Shown here: positions 44,012 through 56,613 of the stretch, piece after piece
How positions within the stretch are numbered: position 1 is the stretch's first letter
Layout: every line of letters begins with the position of its first letter
Assembly (NCBI GenBank): GCA_030435675.1
Contig: CM059621.1
Coordinates: 9,114,001-9,178,000 of the forward strand
DNA from: Steinernema hermaphroditum
Lineage: Eukaryota; Nematoda; Chromadorea; Rhabditida; Steinernematidae
Direction of reading: 5' to 3'
Length of the DNA: 64,000 nucleotides
Made by a program: the position numbers and the translations under genes
The notes under the pieces: model-generated
What the model saw: only the letters and a program-made list of their open reading frames with translations
Told to the model about the DNA's origin: nothing
The model's database searches: none

Positions 44012-45275
44012 AATCGTTAGGAGCGACCGTAAAATTTCTGAGTACGTCGTTGCGGGACTCAAGGAGATTTCAAGATTTCAAAATTATTTCGCACGTTCGG
44101 CATACTATTGCGCTGCACGGTGTGTCAAATGGCTCATTTTTCCGTCCGCGGCCAAGTAGTAAATGTCACACGTTAGGACACCGGTCTTGCCAGATCTTCA
44201 GTTACTCGTATCTTCAGATTTGCACCGATTATGATCGGTAACAGTGCCCGTTTTGTCCGCAAAATGATCAGCACCACGAATTCCATTAGTGAAATACAAA
44301 ACCGTTCGAAAAACGGTCGAAGTTCTGACTTTCTGATACTTTCATGTTAGCTCAAAATCACCTAGCTTACAAGCGAAATAACTTTCTCAATCTTGCGTGC
44401 CTCGTGGCCGTTCGGTGCGCAAAATGTTCAGGAGACAACGGCGCACAACTTCAACATATGAATTTTGATATTATGCATTATTCGCAGAGAAATCAGCAAT
44501 TTACTACTGAAATCGTCGTTTTTCGCAAAAAACGACCTGTCGTAAGTGCGAAATAACTTTTTGTAGATAGCGTATTTCTTGCTCAGTCGGTACGCAAAAT
44601 GTTCAGCGTACTCTAACGCACAAATTCAACATATGAATTTAGTTCTAATGTCCTGAGTGTCGAGAAAAGTTAAAAAAGAGGTCGAAAAATGACCGAAAAA
44701 AGTCAAATTTTTAGGATTTTTGATATTTTGGTATCAATCGATAGCTTTCGACTTCATTAGTGATTTGCCATCGAAATTAGTGCGAACGGACTGATCTGCA
44801 CGGAATGACAGGCCAAAAACTACCCAGAAAGCGACCAGGTCCCGCCACGAAGCGGCGGACGCTTTCGTGAACTAATTTCCCTTATGCTGACACGCCGTGG
44901 CTGCAGCGCAAAGCGAAATAATTTTGAAATCTTGAAATCTCCTTGAGTCCCGCAACGACGTGCTCAGAAATTTTACGGTCGCTCCTAACGATTTCGAAAG
45001 ATAATTTTTAAATGGACAATGTACGCGCTGCTGATCATTTCGGATACGAAAGATCGGAATTTGCAGAGCTTCTGCCTTCTTGCCTTTTTGGAACGTTCGA
45101 TTTTCGGGTATCGATTGAGCCAGCAGCCGCGAACTTCTTATGTGGGATACTCTCCATTTCAAAGTTATCTTCCGAAATCGTTAGGAGCGACCGTAAAATT
45201 TTTGAGCACGTCGTTGCGGGACTCAAGGAGATTTCAAGATTTCAAAATTATTTCGCTTTGCGCTGCAGCGAAATA
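44012..45275. repeat. Three-copy inverted/direct repeat cluster
   Basis: A sequence starting CGAAATCGTTAGGAGCGACC and running about 90-100 bp occurs at 44012-44100 (plus), 44890-45000 (minus) and 45174-45275 (plus). The last two form a palindrome of about 390 bp. No coding region is recognised. Confidence 0.75.
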
Positions 45276-45841
45276 GTATGCCGAATGTGCGAAATAATTC
45301 AGTGCGTACTTTATCAAGCTATCCTTTCCAAATGTGGTGATAAAGGGGGGCCAAGGAAAATCAGCGTGTCAGCTGCTGGCACTTTGGATTGTACCAGATA
45401 TTATGTGTCCTGTACTGTATTATGTGTCCATTTGTTGATGGCGAGTTGAAAATTAGTAGGCCGGCGGCGTTCCCTAAACTTGCAGAGTAGTTCGTCAGTG
45501 AGAATTTGTGTTCATGATGTCGTTTTCGTTATGTCATTACAGGACTGCTAATTTTGTCTTCAAAGGCTCGGAAACGTTCCGGGAACTGTTCCGAAACCGT
45601 GTTGACGCGCTTCTCTGGACATTTTAGAGGACACAGCAACTCTAAATATATAGAGGTTAGGGATGCTCTTAAAAGAAAAGGAACCATAAAATCAATGGTA
45701 TCCCTAGTTGGGGGATGTACCCTTAGGGCATTCTTGAAACATACGTAGAATAGTCGTGTATGGAAACGTGTGTCGCGTCGCTATGCATGGTTTTCGCATG
45801 GTATGGATCATTTTTGGCTTTTGCAGAATCCCCCGGTCGTG
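45276..45841. promoter_or_regulatory. Upstream region of dynamin
   Basis: 566 bp between the repeat cluster and the dynamin ATG. A TTTGGCTTTTGCAG acceptor lies 16 nt upstream of the ATG, so a 5' leader intron or trans-splicing is likely. No TATA box is evident. Confidence 0.4.
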
Positions 45842-48800
45842 ATGGCGTGGGTGAACCAGGGCATGGAAGCCCTGATCCCCGTGATCAACCGTGTCCAGGA
45901 CGCCTTCGCGCAGTTGGGCACTACATTGAACTTCGACCTGCCCCAGATTGCTGTCGTCGGTGGACAGAGCGCCGGCAAATCTTCGGTGCTTGAGAACTTC
46001 GTGGGGAAGTAGGTACATGGTGTTGGCAACCAATGTTCATGTTATCTGCTTTCAGAGATTTTCTGCCCCGCGGAAGCGGAATTGTCACACGTCGTCCATT
46101 AATTCTGCAGCTCATTGAAGACCGAGCAGAGTATGCAGAATTTCTGCACAAGAAGGGATACAAATTCGTCAATTTCGACCAAGTTCGAAAGGAAATTGAG
46201 GACGAAACGGATCGTCTCACCGGACAGAACAAAGGAATTTCACCAATTCCGATTAATCTTCGGGTGTTTAGTCCTCACGGTTAGTGTTCTTCATACTCAA
46301 ACGTGATTCATCTCCTGATGTCATAGTGCTGAATTTGACTCTTATTGATCTTCCCGGTCTGACGAAGGTGCCTGTGGGAGATCAGCCGGCTGATATTGAA
46401 CATCAAATCCGGGATATGATTCTCACCTACATTTCTCGCGAAACCTGCTTGATCCTGGCCGTCACACCGGCAAATAGCGATTTGGCCACCTCGGATGCTC
46501 TCAAGCTGGCCCGCGAAGTAGACCCGGAAGGTCGCCGCACGATCGGAGTTCTCACAAAGTTGGATCTGATGGACGAAGGAACGGACGCCAGAGATATTCT
46601 GGAGAACCGCGTATTCCAGCTGCGCAGAGGTAGCTATTTCATGCAGAGGCCGTGAAAGATCGATCTTGGATTTTGAGGTTACGTGGGCGTCGTTAACAGG
46701 GGACAGAAAGATATCGTCGGACGCAAGGATATTCGAGCAGCACTGGATGCAGAAAGGACGTTCTTCCTCGCTCACCCGGCATACAGGCACATGTCCGACA
46801 AGCTTGGTACGCCCTATCTTCAGAAGACTTTGAACAACCAGCTGACGAACCACATCAAGAACACGCTACCGACTTTGAAGGATAGTCTCCAGAAGAAGTT
46901 CTACGCTCTTGAACAAGACATAAAAGAATACAAGTACATGCAGCCGAATGATCCCGCCAGAAAGTCCAAAGCGCTGATGAGCCTCACGCAGCAGTTCACG
47001 GAGAACGTGAAGCACGCAATCCAAGGTCAGGGGAAAACGGGTGGCGAAAGTGTGAGCACAACGGAGCTGTCGCGTGGAGCAATGATCAGCCGCATTTTCA
47101 ATGAGCGCTTCCCGTTCGAGATCGTGAAGATGACCGTCGACGAGAAGGAACTCCGAAGAGAAATCCAGTTCGCCATCCGCAACGCTCAGGGCATTCGGTA
47201 TGGCCTTTCTAGTGCTGCTATTGCTTACCCCCAATTTTAGTGGGGCAATTTTTACCCCTAACGAAGCCTTCGAAATTATCGTCAAGAAGCAGATCGGCCG
47301 TCTTCGCGAACCAGCGCTAAAATGTGTCGATTTGGTCATCAACGAAGTGGCCAGCGCCGTTCGCGAAGCGGCGGAGTGCGCCTCGCAGTACCCCAGGTTC
47401 CGCGATGTCCTGGAACAGATCGTGATTCAAGCCATGCGCGATAAAGAGAGCGACACGAAGCGCTTCGTCAATCACCACGTCGATATCCAAATGTCGTACA
47501 TCAACGTGAACCACGACGACTTCATCGGATTTTCGACGTAACCTAGAAGCTATAATGTTCAATTACTTGATTTTTTCAGTGCTGAAGCCAAAGCATCGGC
47601 TTCCACGCGGAGTCAAGCAGCAGGAAGGAAGAACATTGGCAATCAGGTCATACGGAAGGGGTGGCTGAGCGTGCATAATATGGGAATTGTGCGTGGATCG
47701 CGCGATTTCTGGTTTGTTCTCACTTCCGAGAACCTCTCGTGGTACAAGGACGAAGAGGTTTGTTTCGTCCTGAGTCATGGATTCTCAGTGCGGCAATTTT
47801 AGGAGCGCGAAAAGAAGTACATGCTGCCCCTGGACGGAATAAAACTGCGCGATGTCGATGCGTCGTTCATGTCACGCCAGCACAAATTCGCTTTGTTCTA
47901 CCCTGACGGAAGGTAAGCCACTCTCTTCTGTTTATGCACTACTAACTCTTGCGCATTTGTGTATTCCAGGAAGTAAGTTTCACATTCATTTTGCTCATAG
48001 CTTCTGTTACACTGTTTGTCATACACGTCGTCACCGTCCACCAGGCCAGCTTTTGCAACGCCCTCCAAAGGGCGCTGAGTTCTGTCAGAAGTAATCACCT
48101 GTATCTGTTGTAGGAACATTTATAAAGATCTCAAATCGCTAGAACTGGGAGCGACCACGCTGGATGACGTCGAAGCTTGGAAGGCCAGCTTCCTGAGGGC
48201 AGGAATCTATCCGGAAGTTGGCAATAAGCCTGCGGAGGATGAGGTATGATAAGCTTAACCCCTGAAGGCTTGTTCGAACAAATTGCTTTCAGGATGTAAG
48301 TAATGACCTATTACGGGGTATCTTGCGATCGTAGGTTTAGGGTGTCTTGTGGTCTTTGTAGTAGCGTCCGTCGTTTGTGGTGAAGGTTTTTGCTAGTTTC
48401 GTGCACTTTTGACTCTTTGGCGTAACCAGCTTTTTGCACTTGTTCGTTCCTAACGTCGTCTTCTTTTCAGGATGGAAACCCAGTTGAGGATTCTCCCAGC
48501 ATTGACCCTGCGATCGAGCGCCAGGTGGAAACCATCCGCAACGTAGTGGAATCCTACATGCGAATCGTGAACGTGTCGGTGCGAGATGTGGTCCCGAAAA
48601 CTATCGTCCACGACATTATCGACAAGCTGATCGAATTCCTGGGAACAGAACTCCTTGCGTATTTGTATCAGCAGAACCAGGTAGCGAAATATTCTCACAG
48701 CAACAAAGAAATCGCACTATTTCAGGATTCGTTGATGGATGAAGCGCCGGAAGCGGTGCAGAAACGGGAGGAGCAGCTGCGCATGTACCACGCCTGCCAA

Positions 48801-49225
48801 CAAGCGCTCAGTATTATCAGCGAAGTGAGCATGATGACTCCGTCAGCACTCCAGTCGTCGGGTGCTCCACCACCTCAGCAGAACTTCATGGGTCCTATGG
48901 GCGGTGGCGGTGGCGGATTCAGCGACATGATTCACCGGTATCTAGTTGTTTGCCGTCCTGTAACACACGAATTCTGCCTTTAGGGGGAATCCATCTCCGA
49001 TACCGGGAGGTCAAAGACCCGCGCCTATGCCTCCGATGGGCCACATGGCCAATCGTCCGGCACCGATGCCCCCTCGTCCCATGGGTGGACAGATGTCTAA
49101 TCGCCCACTTCCGCAACCCGGAGGAATGCCGCCCATGCAGCCTATGTAAGTTGTTCTCCCACATTATGTTTTCCACCCTGTCTTTTCTACTTGTTCTATT
49201 TAACAGGCGTCCTCCGCCACGCTAA
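45842..49225 (+). CDS. dyn-1: Dynamin (membrane-fission GTPase)
   Basis: Dynamin severs endocytic vesicles using a GTPase, middle, PH, GED and Pro-rich domain. The ATG at 45842 opens [38 protein letters not shown] is the P-loop. [16 protein letters not shown] and [14 protein letters not shown] follow. Exons 46056-46276 and 46326-46629, the block ending AQGIR at 47197 and the exon from 47266 encode GTPase and middle regions. A PH domain ([20 protein letters not shown] to [13 protein letters not shown]) is followed by GED helices and a Pro/Met-rich tail ([26 protein letters not shown]) ending RPPPR at TAA 49223-49225. Introns are 45-260 bp. Two introns contain in-frame 3-nt micro-exon candidates, and an alternative last exon exists downstream. 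Confidence 0.96.
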
Positions 49226-49377
49226 GCAGTCTTCGACTAAAGGTTTCACTGTTTGACGTACCGTTGTATAGAAACGTACTTAGTTTTGTGGATGTCCAAT
49301 GTGTAGATCATTTCGTGTCATCTTCCTAGTGCATGAAGCAGTACCAGTGGAAGTGCCTAATCTGGTTCTCATTTCAG

Positions 49378-49447
49378 GTCCGTTCAGAATGGGGCTCCGC
49401 GAATACCCGACAGACCGCAGATTCCCAAACGGCCCGCTCATCAGTAA
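49378..49447 (+). other. dyn-1: Alternative last exon of dynamin
   Basis: ATTTCAG at 49371-49377 is a strong acceptor. From the exon ending at 49145 (codon phase AT|G) it gives MSVQNGAPRIPDRPQIPKRP then AHQ and TAA (49445-49447). It would replace the five-residue RPPPR tail with a longer Pro-rich end. The 49226-49370 interval would then be intron or 3' UTR. Confidence 0.55.
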
Positions 49448-49998
49448 ATTAACTTAGTCTTAGAAGCATTTCTGTAAATTGATTTTTTATGTTGTTTTTT
49501 TCATATATATATATATGCAATAAGACGCTGTAATTCTCTTGTCGTATCACTGATGTGGCTCATTGTTGTAAGCCCCATCTTATTCCGATCCGACGTTAGT
49601 ATCTGGTTACTAGCTGTACATAGCAAGTAGGGACTCGTTGTTCTCTGGAGGGTCCAACGGCTAGTTTCGCCCTCTGACAAGTAGGTGACTCTCCCCGTCG
49701 TCTCAAGTATTTATTGTGAGTTCTACGTACGATTAGAAATAAAACGCGATTTCGTCGCCCACGATGAATGGAGATCGTGATTCCTAAGTCGAGGAGAAGG
49801 AGGAGCGGAATAGGAAGGCGAGCTGTGAGGGTGAGTACAAGATTCTAGGCGAAGAGCGCCTCCCCATCTCGCCACTTCGATATCCTGCACCGACGTCATC
49901 CGACCGACCGATCTTTCGATTCTCGCAAATTCCTAATGACCCTGAGTCGCTTTCTTCTAGGCGTCTACTGTCTGAAAGTCTACTACTGTAATCGCTGC

Positions 49999-50216
49999 TG
50001 ATCGAATTTCCCTAAGGAAACGATCCCTCCTCCTTCTTCTTGCTCCGTCTCCAGCTGCGCTCTTAAAAGCGGCCGTCGGCGCTCCTGTACCAGAGTTTCC
50101 CTTTCTCCGATCATCGTGAATAAAAGTTGTGAAAAAGCTCTTTTGTTCCGACTCCACCACCTTGCGACCCGAGTTCGTCGCGAAAGCTTGGCCAATCTCT
50201 GTACTGAGCCAACGCA
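49999..50216 (+). repeat. BEL/Pao 5' LTR
   Basis: Begins TGATCGAATTTCCC and ends GAGCCAACGCA. Contains a CTTAAAAG TATA-like box and AATAAAA poly(A) signal. Five substitutions separate it from the 3' LTR. Confidence 0.93.
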
Positions 50217-50229
50217 TGGTGCATCGGCC
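50217..50229 (+). other. Primer binding site for tRNA-Gly
   Basis: TGGTGCATCGGCC immediately follows the 5' LTR and is complementary to the 3' end of animal tRNA-Gly (CGGCCGATGC plus ACCA), as in other nematode and insect BEL/Pao elements. Confidence 0.8.
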
Positions 50230-50830
50230 AGTTTCGAGCCGTTGTTAACCAAAAGTCCCGCGTGGCAGCAAAGCCTCCTCCACCGAGGAGCACACGAGCA
50301 TCTCGGCCTCAGTCCCGAGCTAAGCTCACCTTCGGCGCATCAGTTCGCCGACGAGCGAGATTCGGCCGCAGTCCCAAATCGAGCTCACCACTTGAGCGTC
50401 CTTTTTGGCTGACGACGCCTAAGGACACTTCTCAGTCTTACCTGAGAAAGCTCACCCCCCGGCGCACTTCAGCCGCCGACCGCTCGGAGTCTTCTGTCCG
50501 GATTGGAAACCCGGAGGAACACCCATCACTTGAGCGTCCTTTAGGCTAACGACGCCTAAGGAGCTCGCCCACGCCAAGAGTGGGAAAGTGCTCGTTAGCA
50601 CTAACACAACAGATCGTTCGCACGATAAGCGACGATCTCACCGCTTTTCAGCAACAAAAGCGGCAAGGGTCAAAAGGCGATCGTCGTTCAGAGACGGTTG
50701 TAAAAACAAAAAGCGCTCACTTTCGCAACAACAATTGCGATAACCGCGGCGCGACCAGTGATCGTAAAACCATTCGCGCTTTGTTCTCACAAGCATCTGG
50801 GAAAAAGAGCAGCGATCACACAACATCCGA

Positions 50831-53520
50831 TTGGGGAACATCAAAATGTTTCGCAACACTAAGACCCGCATCACAAAGCTCGCGTCTCGTTACTCAAACG
50901 AGAACGGCATCAGAGCTAACGCGAGCCACTGGCTAGACAATGAGCCACACTTCCCGGATGACCCTAGAGCCCTCAGAAACTACATTGAGGAAGTCAGACG
51001 GGAAATTGAGAGACACATCTCAATCATCGACGAGATAGCCGACGAGTTCTCAAGCCTGAAAAACGATCTCGTTCAAGCATTCACAGATCTCCCCGCAGAG
51101 GAGAGAACAGACAAAAGCAGAGCAAGTATGGAAGAATACTTGAAGACTGTTGATGTCAACGCCACACTACTGGTCAATGACAAATCCACATTGACCCACA
51201 GAATTCTTCACTTAGAGGCTCAAGAAAGAGCGATAGTGAACCTTGACAGAGCTGGAAATCCGGAAAGGGAAGCAGAGGCAGACGACGCCGAAGCAGACTT
51301 TCCAGAAGAAGAAGAGGAGGAAAACAGCCCCCCTCGCAACACCTTCTTCGCTCACTCATTGAGCAATCCGAAGCTCAGGCGCGAGCAGCTCAAAATGGAG
51401 CTCAGCGCGCTGGAGCTAAAGCTCCATCAAACCAACAGTCAAGCTCCAATCAAGCGAGCACGGGAAACCGCACACCCAACTACGGGCAGCATCCCGGTTA
51501 TCCACCTCAAGGATACCCGTATCCCCCTCCAAATATGGGAGGGTGGGGATACAGTCCGCATCCATACGGATACATGGGAATGAGCATGGCTCCACCACCC
51601 ATGCTTCCACAAATGGAATTGCCAAAATTCAACGGAGACAACGCAAACTTCGAAGCGTTTTGGCAGACTTTTGAGACCATGGTGCACAGATCACCGCTCA
51701 ATGATCTTCAAAAGTTCATCTATCTGAAACAATGCCTAACTGGAAGAGCGAAAGAGTCCATCGATCTGCTCCCAGTGATTGACATTAACTACTCAGTGGC
51801 CCGCAATCGTCTCAAGGAGAGATTCGGCCGCTCTCACTCACTGATTAAGGTCCTGATTATGGAAACCATCCGCAAGAAGCTCAACCGCATGATCATACTT
51901 CGCGAGCGACTGAGAGGCCTTAGATCCAAATCTACAAAAGCGACCGATCTTTTTGATCTCTACGATCAAATCGCAGCTGTAACGACGCAGATGCGTCAGA
52001 ACAACATTGACGTCTACAGTTACGACGTCAAGAAAACAATCCGAGGTAAATTTCCTCGAAACGTTCAACATCACATTGTGAACGACGAAGAGGACGGTAA
52101 ATTCTCGGATTTCGACGGCTTCATGGAAACCATCCGCAAGAAGCTCAACCGCATGATCATACTACAAGACACATGCGGGGAAGAAGAGGACAGGACCCAG
52201 AAATCCAAACAATCTGATAATCAGCAGAAATCCCAAAAGAAGGGAAATCAGCAGAACAATCAGAAAACCTCTTCTCCGACAGATAAGGGAAGAGACCCTT
52301 ATTGCGTCGCGTGCCAAGAGAAAGGTCACTCTACCTTCAAGTGCACAAAATACACCACAGTCGAAGCAAAAACAAAGGCCTTCAAAGAGAAGAAGCTTTG
52401 TTACAACTGTGGTTCCGCTAAACACGCGCTAACAGAGTGCAAAAGCAAGCGCAGCTGCATGAACTGTGAAAAAAAACATCACACCGCACTCTGCAAAGCA
52501 GCTCCAAAAGACTCAGCAGCACAAAAGCCCGCAGAGTCACAATCTGCTCAGCACCAAAATCAGAGCAGGGCAGCTACGAACAATATCCAGGCAACCAACG
52601 GCGAGAACAACATCGTTCTCCTTGGTAAAACGTTCGCAGCATCTGAAGAAGCGAACAAGCCAGTCGACTTCTTCATTGATCCAGGAGCTACTGTCTCTAT
52701 CATCGATGAGCAGTTAGCCCGAGATCTTAACTGTCCGCTTCGGGAGGAAGAAATCACCTTCCAAACGTTGACAGACACTAAAGACATCAAATGTTACCGC
52801 ACTGAGGTCACATTGATCAACAAAAAAGGGGAAAACTTCAAAATCCCCGCGGTGACCACAAAGGAACCGCTCAAACCGTTGCCACAGGCAGTTCTGGGCA
52901 ACAAAGACTTAGATTTCCTGAATCAACAAGGAATCTCAGTCAGCAGCCCCCACTCCAAAATCAAAAGAAGCTTCAAACCGAAACTTCTTATCGGAGTTTA
53001 CCACTTCTGGGAAATCTTAGACGAGTCACGTCCAAAGATTAGACTCCCATCGGGTCTCCATGCAGTTCCCACACAATTCGGCTACCTACTTTCCGGAAGC
53101 ATCCGGAACACTAATGCCGAACATTTCGTAAATATGGTTTCCACAACAAAGGACCATAACGAAGACTGGGAACGCTACTGGATACTCGAAGGAGCGGGCG
53201 GCGAAGAGTTTCGAGGCCCTGTTCAGGTGGAGAAAGAAGAACGAGCTCGAGAGTTCATTGAGAACTTCGAGAAAAATATTGAAAACCGTGACGGTAAATA
53301 CTTCGTCTCTTTCCCCTGGAAAACCGACAGAGGCCGTCTGCCAGACAATAAGCAGATCGCTCTAAAAAGGCTCTACAGTCAGTACAAGACTCACAAAAAA
53401 GAGCCCACTATTCTTGAACAAATCGACAAAGATTTCAAGGAACAAGAGCATTTGGGAATGATTGAGGAAGTACCGGATCCGTCACATGTAGACGGCCCCA
53501 CTACCTGCCCCATCAAGCAG
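50831..53520 (+). pseudogene. BEL/Pao gag and protease region, frameshifted
   Basis: A first frame (50831-51583) encodes the N-terminal part of gag. A Gly/Pro/Tyr-rich stretch, then a DUF1759-like segment and three CCHC zinc knuckles (CVACQEKGHSTFKC, CYNCGSAKHALTEC, CMNCEKKHHTALC), continue in a frame open to 53520, so a one-base shift near 51430 separates them. An aspartic-protease-like core reads FIDPGATVSII, with Pro where Thr or Ser is expected after Asp. A 41-bp segment encoding METIRKKLNRMIIL occurs twice (51859-51899, 52124-52164). The last frame ends at TAG before the RT begins. Confidence 0.85.
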
Positions 53521-54146
53521 TAGTAACACCGCACAAAGAAACCACAAAAGTTCGTGTGGTCTTCGACGCTTCCGCTCATTTCAAGAACGAGCCATCCCTA
53601 AATGACATGATCGAGCAAGGACCCAACTTGCTCCCCGACCTGTTCGGCATCTTACTTCGATTCCGACTAGGGAAGTACGCGGTACTATCTGATATCCAAA
53701 AGGCTTAGCTACAAGTTCGCCTGAAGACAGCCGATCGCGAATGCACACGGTTCTTCTGGATTAAAGATATCACAACGCCACCTTCCCTAGAAAACTTGAA
53801 GGTTTACCGAAATACAAGAGTAATTTTTGGAGTAAACGCTTCGCCAAATCTGCTAGCGCTAACCATTCGTCATCACTTGTTGTCTATCGATGGTCCAATG
53901 GCACAGACTATTCGAAGAAACATGTATGTTGACAATCTCATCCTTACAACGGACGAGAAAGAGCGCGCGTTCTCATTTTACAGTGAGACAAAGCGGATCT
54001 TCAAAGAACTTCTCATGAATCTCCGAGAGTTCTCGACCAATTCCGAGGAACTCCTAAAGGAAATACCGGAAATCGATCGCGCAAAGAATGAGGACCCCAA
54101 GGTTTTGGGAATCACATGGAAATCCAAAACCGACCTCATTAGCTAA
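53521..54146 (+). pseudogene. BEL/Pao reverse transcriptase fragment
   Basis: In frames other than that of gag, RT motifs appear: VRVVFDASAHFKNEPSLNDM, then LSDIQKA followed by an in-frame TAG where a Phe is expected, LQVRL, VIFGVNASPNLLALTI and a MYVDN active-site box. A stop ends this piece at 54146; the frame shift before it and the internal TAG inactivate the enzyme. The region between the RT and the RNase H domain is too short, so a deletion near 54.15-54.22 kb is likely. Confidence 0.8.
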
Positions 54147-54227
54147 GGCTACGGTTCCTCCGGTCCCAAATCTAACCATGAGGACAATCAGCCAGCAATT
54201 GGCCCTCTATCAGAGGAGGACCAACGA

Positions 54228-54887
54228 TTGTGGATGACCACTATCGCAGAAATCCACGATTTCGAAGAAGATCTACCCCGGAACACAAAAGACACAGGCC
54301 CTCACAGACTAATCGCGTTCGCTGACGCGACAGAGCGCGCCATGGCCGCTTGTGTTTATCTGGTCGGTCGTGAAAGCAGTCATCTACTGATGACAAAATC
54401 ACGATTAGCACCGCTCAAAGGACCCACAACCATCCCAAAAATGGAAATGGGCGCCGCCACTCTGGGAGCGCGACTATTGTCGTCGGTTTACAAAGAACTC
54501 GGCGATACCCTCAGCATCGAGGAAGTCGTTTTGTTATCACATAATTCATCTACGCTCGGATGGATAAAATCTAACAACAAAGCCCAAGAAGCTGGAGTTT
54601 ACGTAACTAACCACAGAAACGAAATCGCGAAAATCGTCGACGATTTCAAGGCGAACGGTCAACTTCTAAAGATCGGTTACGTAAACACCAAAGAAAACCC
54701 AGCAGACATTGGATGTCGAGGTCACAAAAAAGACGAACTCACCTCCAGCTCACTATGGTGGAATGGTCCCGATTACATTTTGGCACCTTGTAATCAGTGG
54801 AAATCACCACCATTCATCATGGACGCCGACCGCACCGAAGTTCACAACTTCAATGTACATACATGCGACGGCACCAGAGGAATTTGA
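54228..54887 (+). pseudogene. BEL/Pao RNase H-like domain
   Basis: A 219-codon frame contains IAFADATERAMAACVY and KMEMGAATLGARLL, and ends with a VNTKENPADIGCRG linker before the integrase. Motifs match the RNase H and connecting region of Pao-type pol. The frame then closes and integrase continues in another frame. Confidence 0.75.
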
Positions 54888-56560
54888 GCTCTTCAAACGA
54901 ACAAATTCCTTCCGCAAAGCGAGAAAAATCGCTAAGGTCATGTGCACCATACTCAAGCGATTTCTATCTGGTATCAAAAGCAAGGAACTGCGCACAGCAC
55001 TCTTCCAAAGACTACCAGAAATCGCAGACCCGTTCCTGGCGAGATCGCCTCGAACACTAATCGAGCGACTACACCAAATCGCTCATGTCAAGAAAGGTGA
55101 GGTCAAAAAAGACTTAGACCTGGCCTACGACAAAAACGGCATTCTGCGTTGCGGAGGTCGATTAGGTCTTAGCGATCTAACTCCAGACGCTAAGTACCCA
55201 GTCTATGTCGCCCCTCACACAACGCTTGCCAAATGGGTCATTGAAGAAGCCCACGGGCAATACCATGTCGGTCAATCCCACACGATAACGGAAACGAGAC
55301 AAAGATACTGGACGCCCAAAATCCGAAGCCAGGTGCGATCTTTTCTCAGACAGTGCGTGAAATGCCAAATTCACAACAACTGCCCATTCCGTTATCCACG
55401 TCACCCGGACCTCCCATCACGTCGAGTCACCCGAAGCAGACCATTTGCTCACGTTGGTCTCGACTACTTCGGACCCCTCATTGTCAAACTCCTCGAAGAC
55501 AGTGAGGAAACACTCAAGGTCTACGGTTGCATCTTCACATGTGCCGTCACTCGACTACTTCATCTCGAATTAGTTGAGGACATGACCACGATTGCGTTCA
55601 TTAACGCATTTCGCCGTTTTACCGCCGAACGAGGCCGAGTAAAAACGGTCACCTGCGACAACGCCCCAACTTTCAAGTTAGGGCTCGAGGTACTCAATGA
55701 CCTCATCAAACAGCAACAAAGTGATCGCGAAATCCAACAATTTTACGATCAAGAAGAAATCAAGGTTTTCTTCATCACTCCGTATTCCCCCTGGAAGGGA
55801 GGATTTTACGAACGACTTATCGGCATCACGAAAAGATCGTTATACAAAGCCCTCGGAAAAAAGATCGTAGCAAAAGACGCCATGATCACAATCCTTAAGG
55901 AAATCCAAGGATTGATCAACACGAGGCCCCTAACCTATCAGGAAGAAAAATGGGAAAACGCGCCCCTTCTGCGCCCCATCGACTTTCTTCAAAAAGATGT
56001 GCAAATCGCTCTCCCCACGGAGATGGCAAGCGAAATGCTCGACGACTACATATCGAATGCCGATCGATATGCGCTACAAACGAGAAACCAAACACTCGCG
56101 GCAATTGCGTCGTCGACCAAGGCCGTCGAAGAGTTTTGGACCAGCTGGCAAAAACAGTATTTGACCAGTCTGCGAGAGCAGCACGCTCTCGAAATCGCTA
56201 CGGGAAGGACCACAAAGTCTAACCTACCCGAAGTCGGCAAAGTGGTTCTTCTCATCGAACCCTTTGCGCCTCGACACCTTTGGAGAATCGGGCGAATCAC
56301 CGAAATTCGCCAGACGTCCAAAGGTGACATTCGCGAAGTCCAATTGCGACTTCCAACAGGAGCACTCGTCGATCGACCGGTAAACCTACTGGTCCCGCTC
56401 GAGATTCCAGGAGCGGTCGAAGAAACCGACCCGAGTTCCCCCGAATCATCTAAGGAAACTTCCTCCGAAAAATCAAAGGAGGAAGACTCCGACGCGCCAC
56501 CGTCTCACAAATACAATTTGCGTCCCCGCAAGCAAATTAAGTACAACGATGACGGTTCAT
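54709..56560 (+). pseudogene. BEL/Pao integrase
   Basis: Within the frame 54709-57129, integrase motifs start with an HHCC zinc-binding module (HGQYHVGQSHT to CVKCQ). The core follows with the DDE triad: VGLDYFGPL, TCDNAPTF and GGFYERLIGI. A C-terminal GKVVLLIEPFAPRHLWRIGR segment resembles the chromatin-interacting tail. The frame is long and intact, but it is unlinked from an active RT, so it serves no complete element. Confidence 0.85.
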
Positions 56561-56613
56561 CTGCGTCCGTAAATGCCACCCACGGTACGCCCTCAGTCTT
56601 CTCCAACTTGAGG

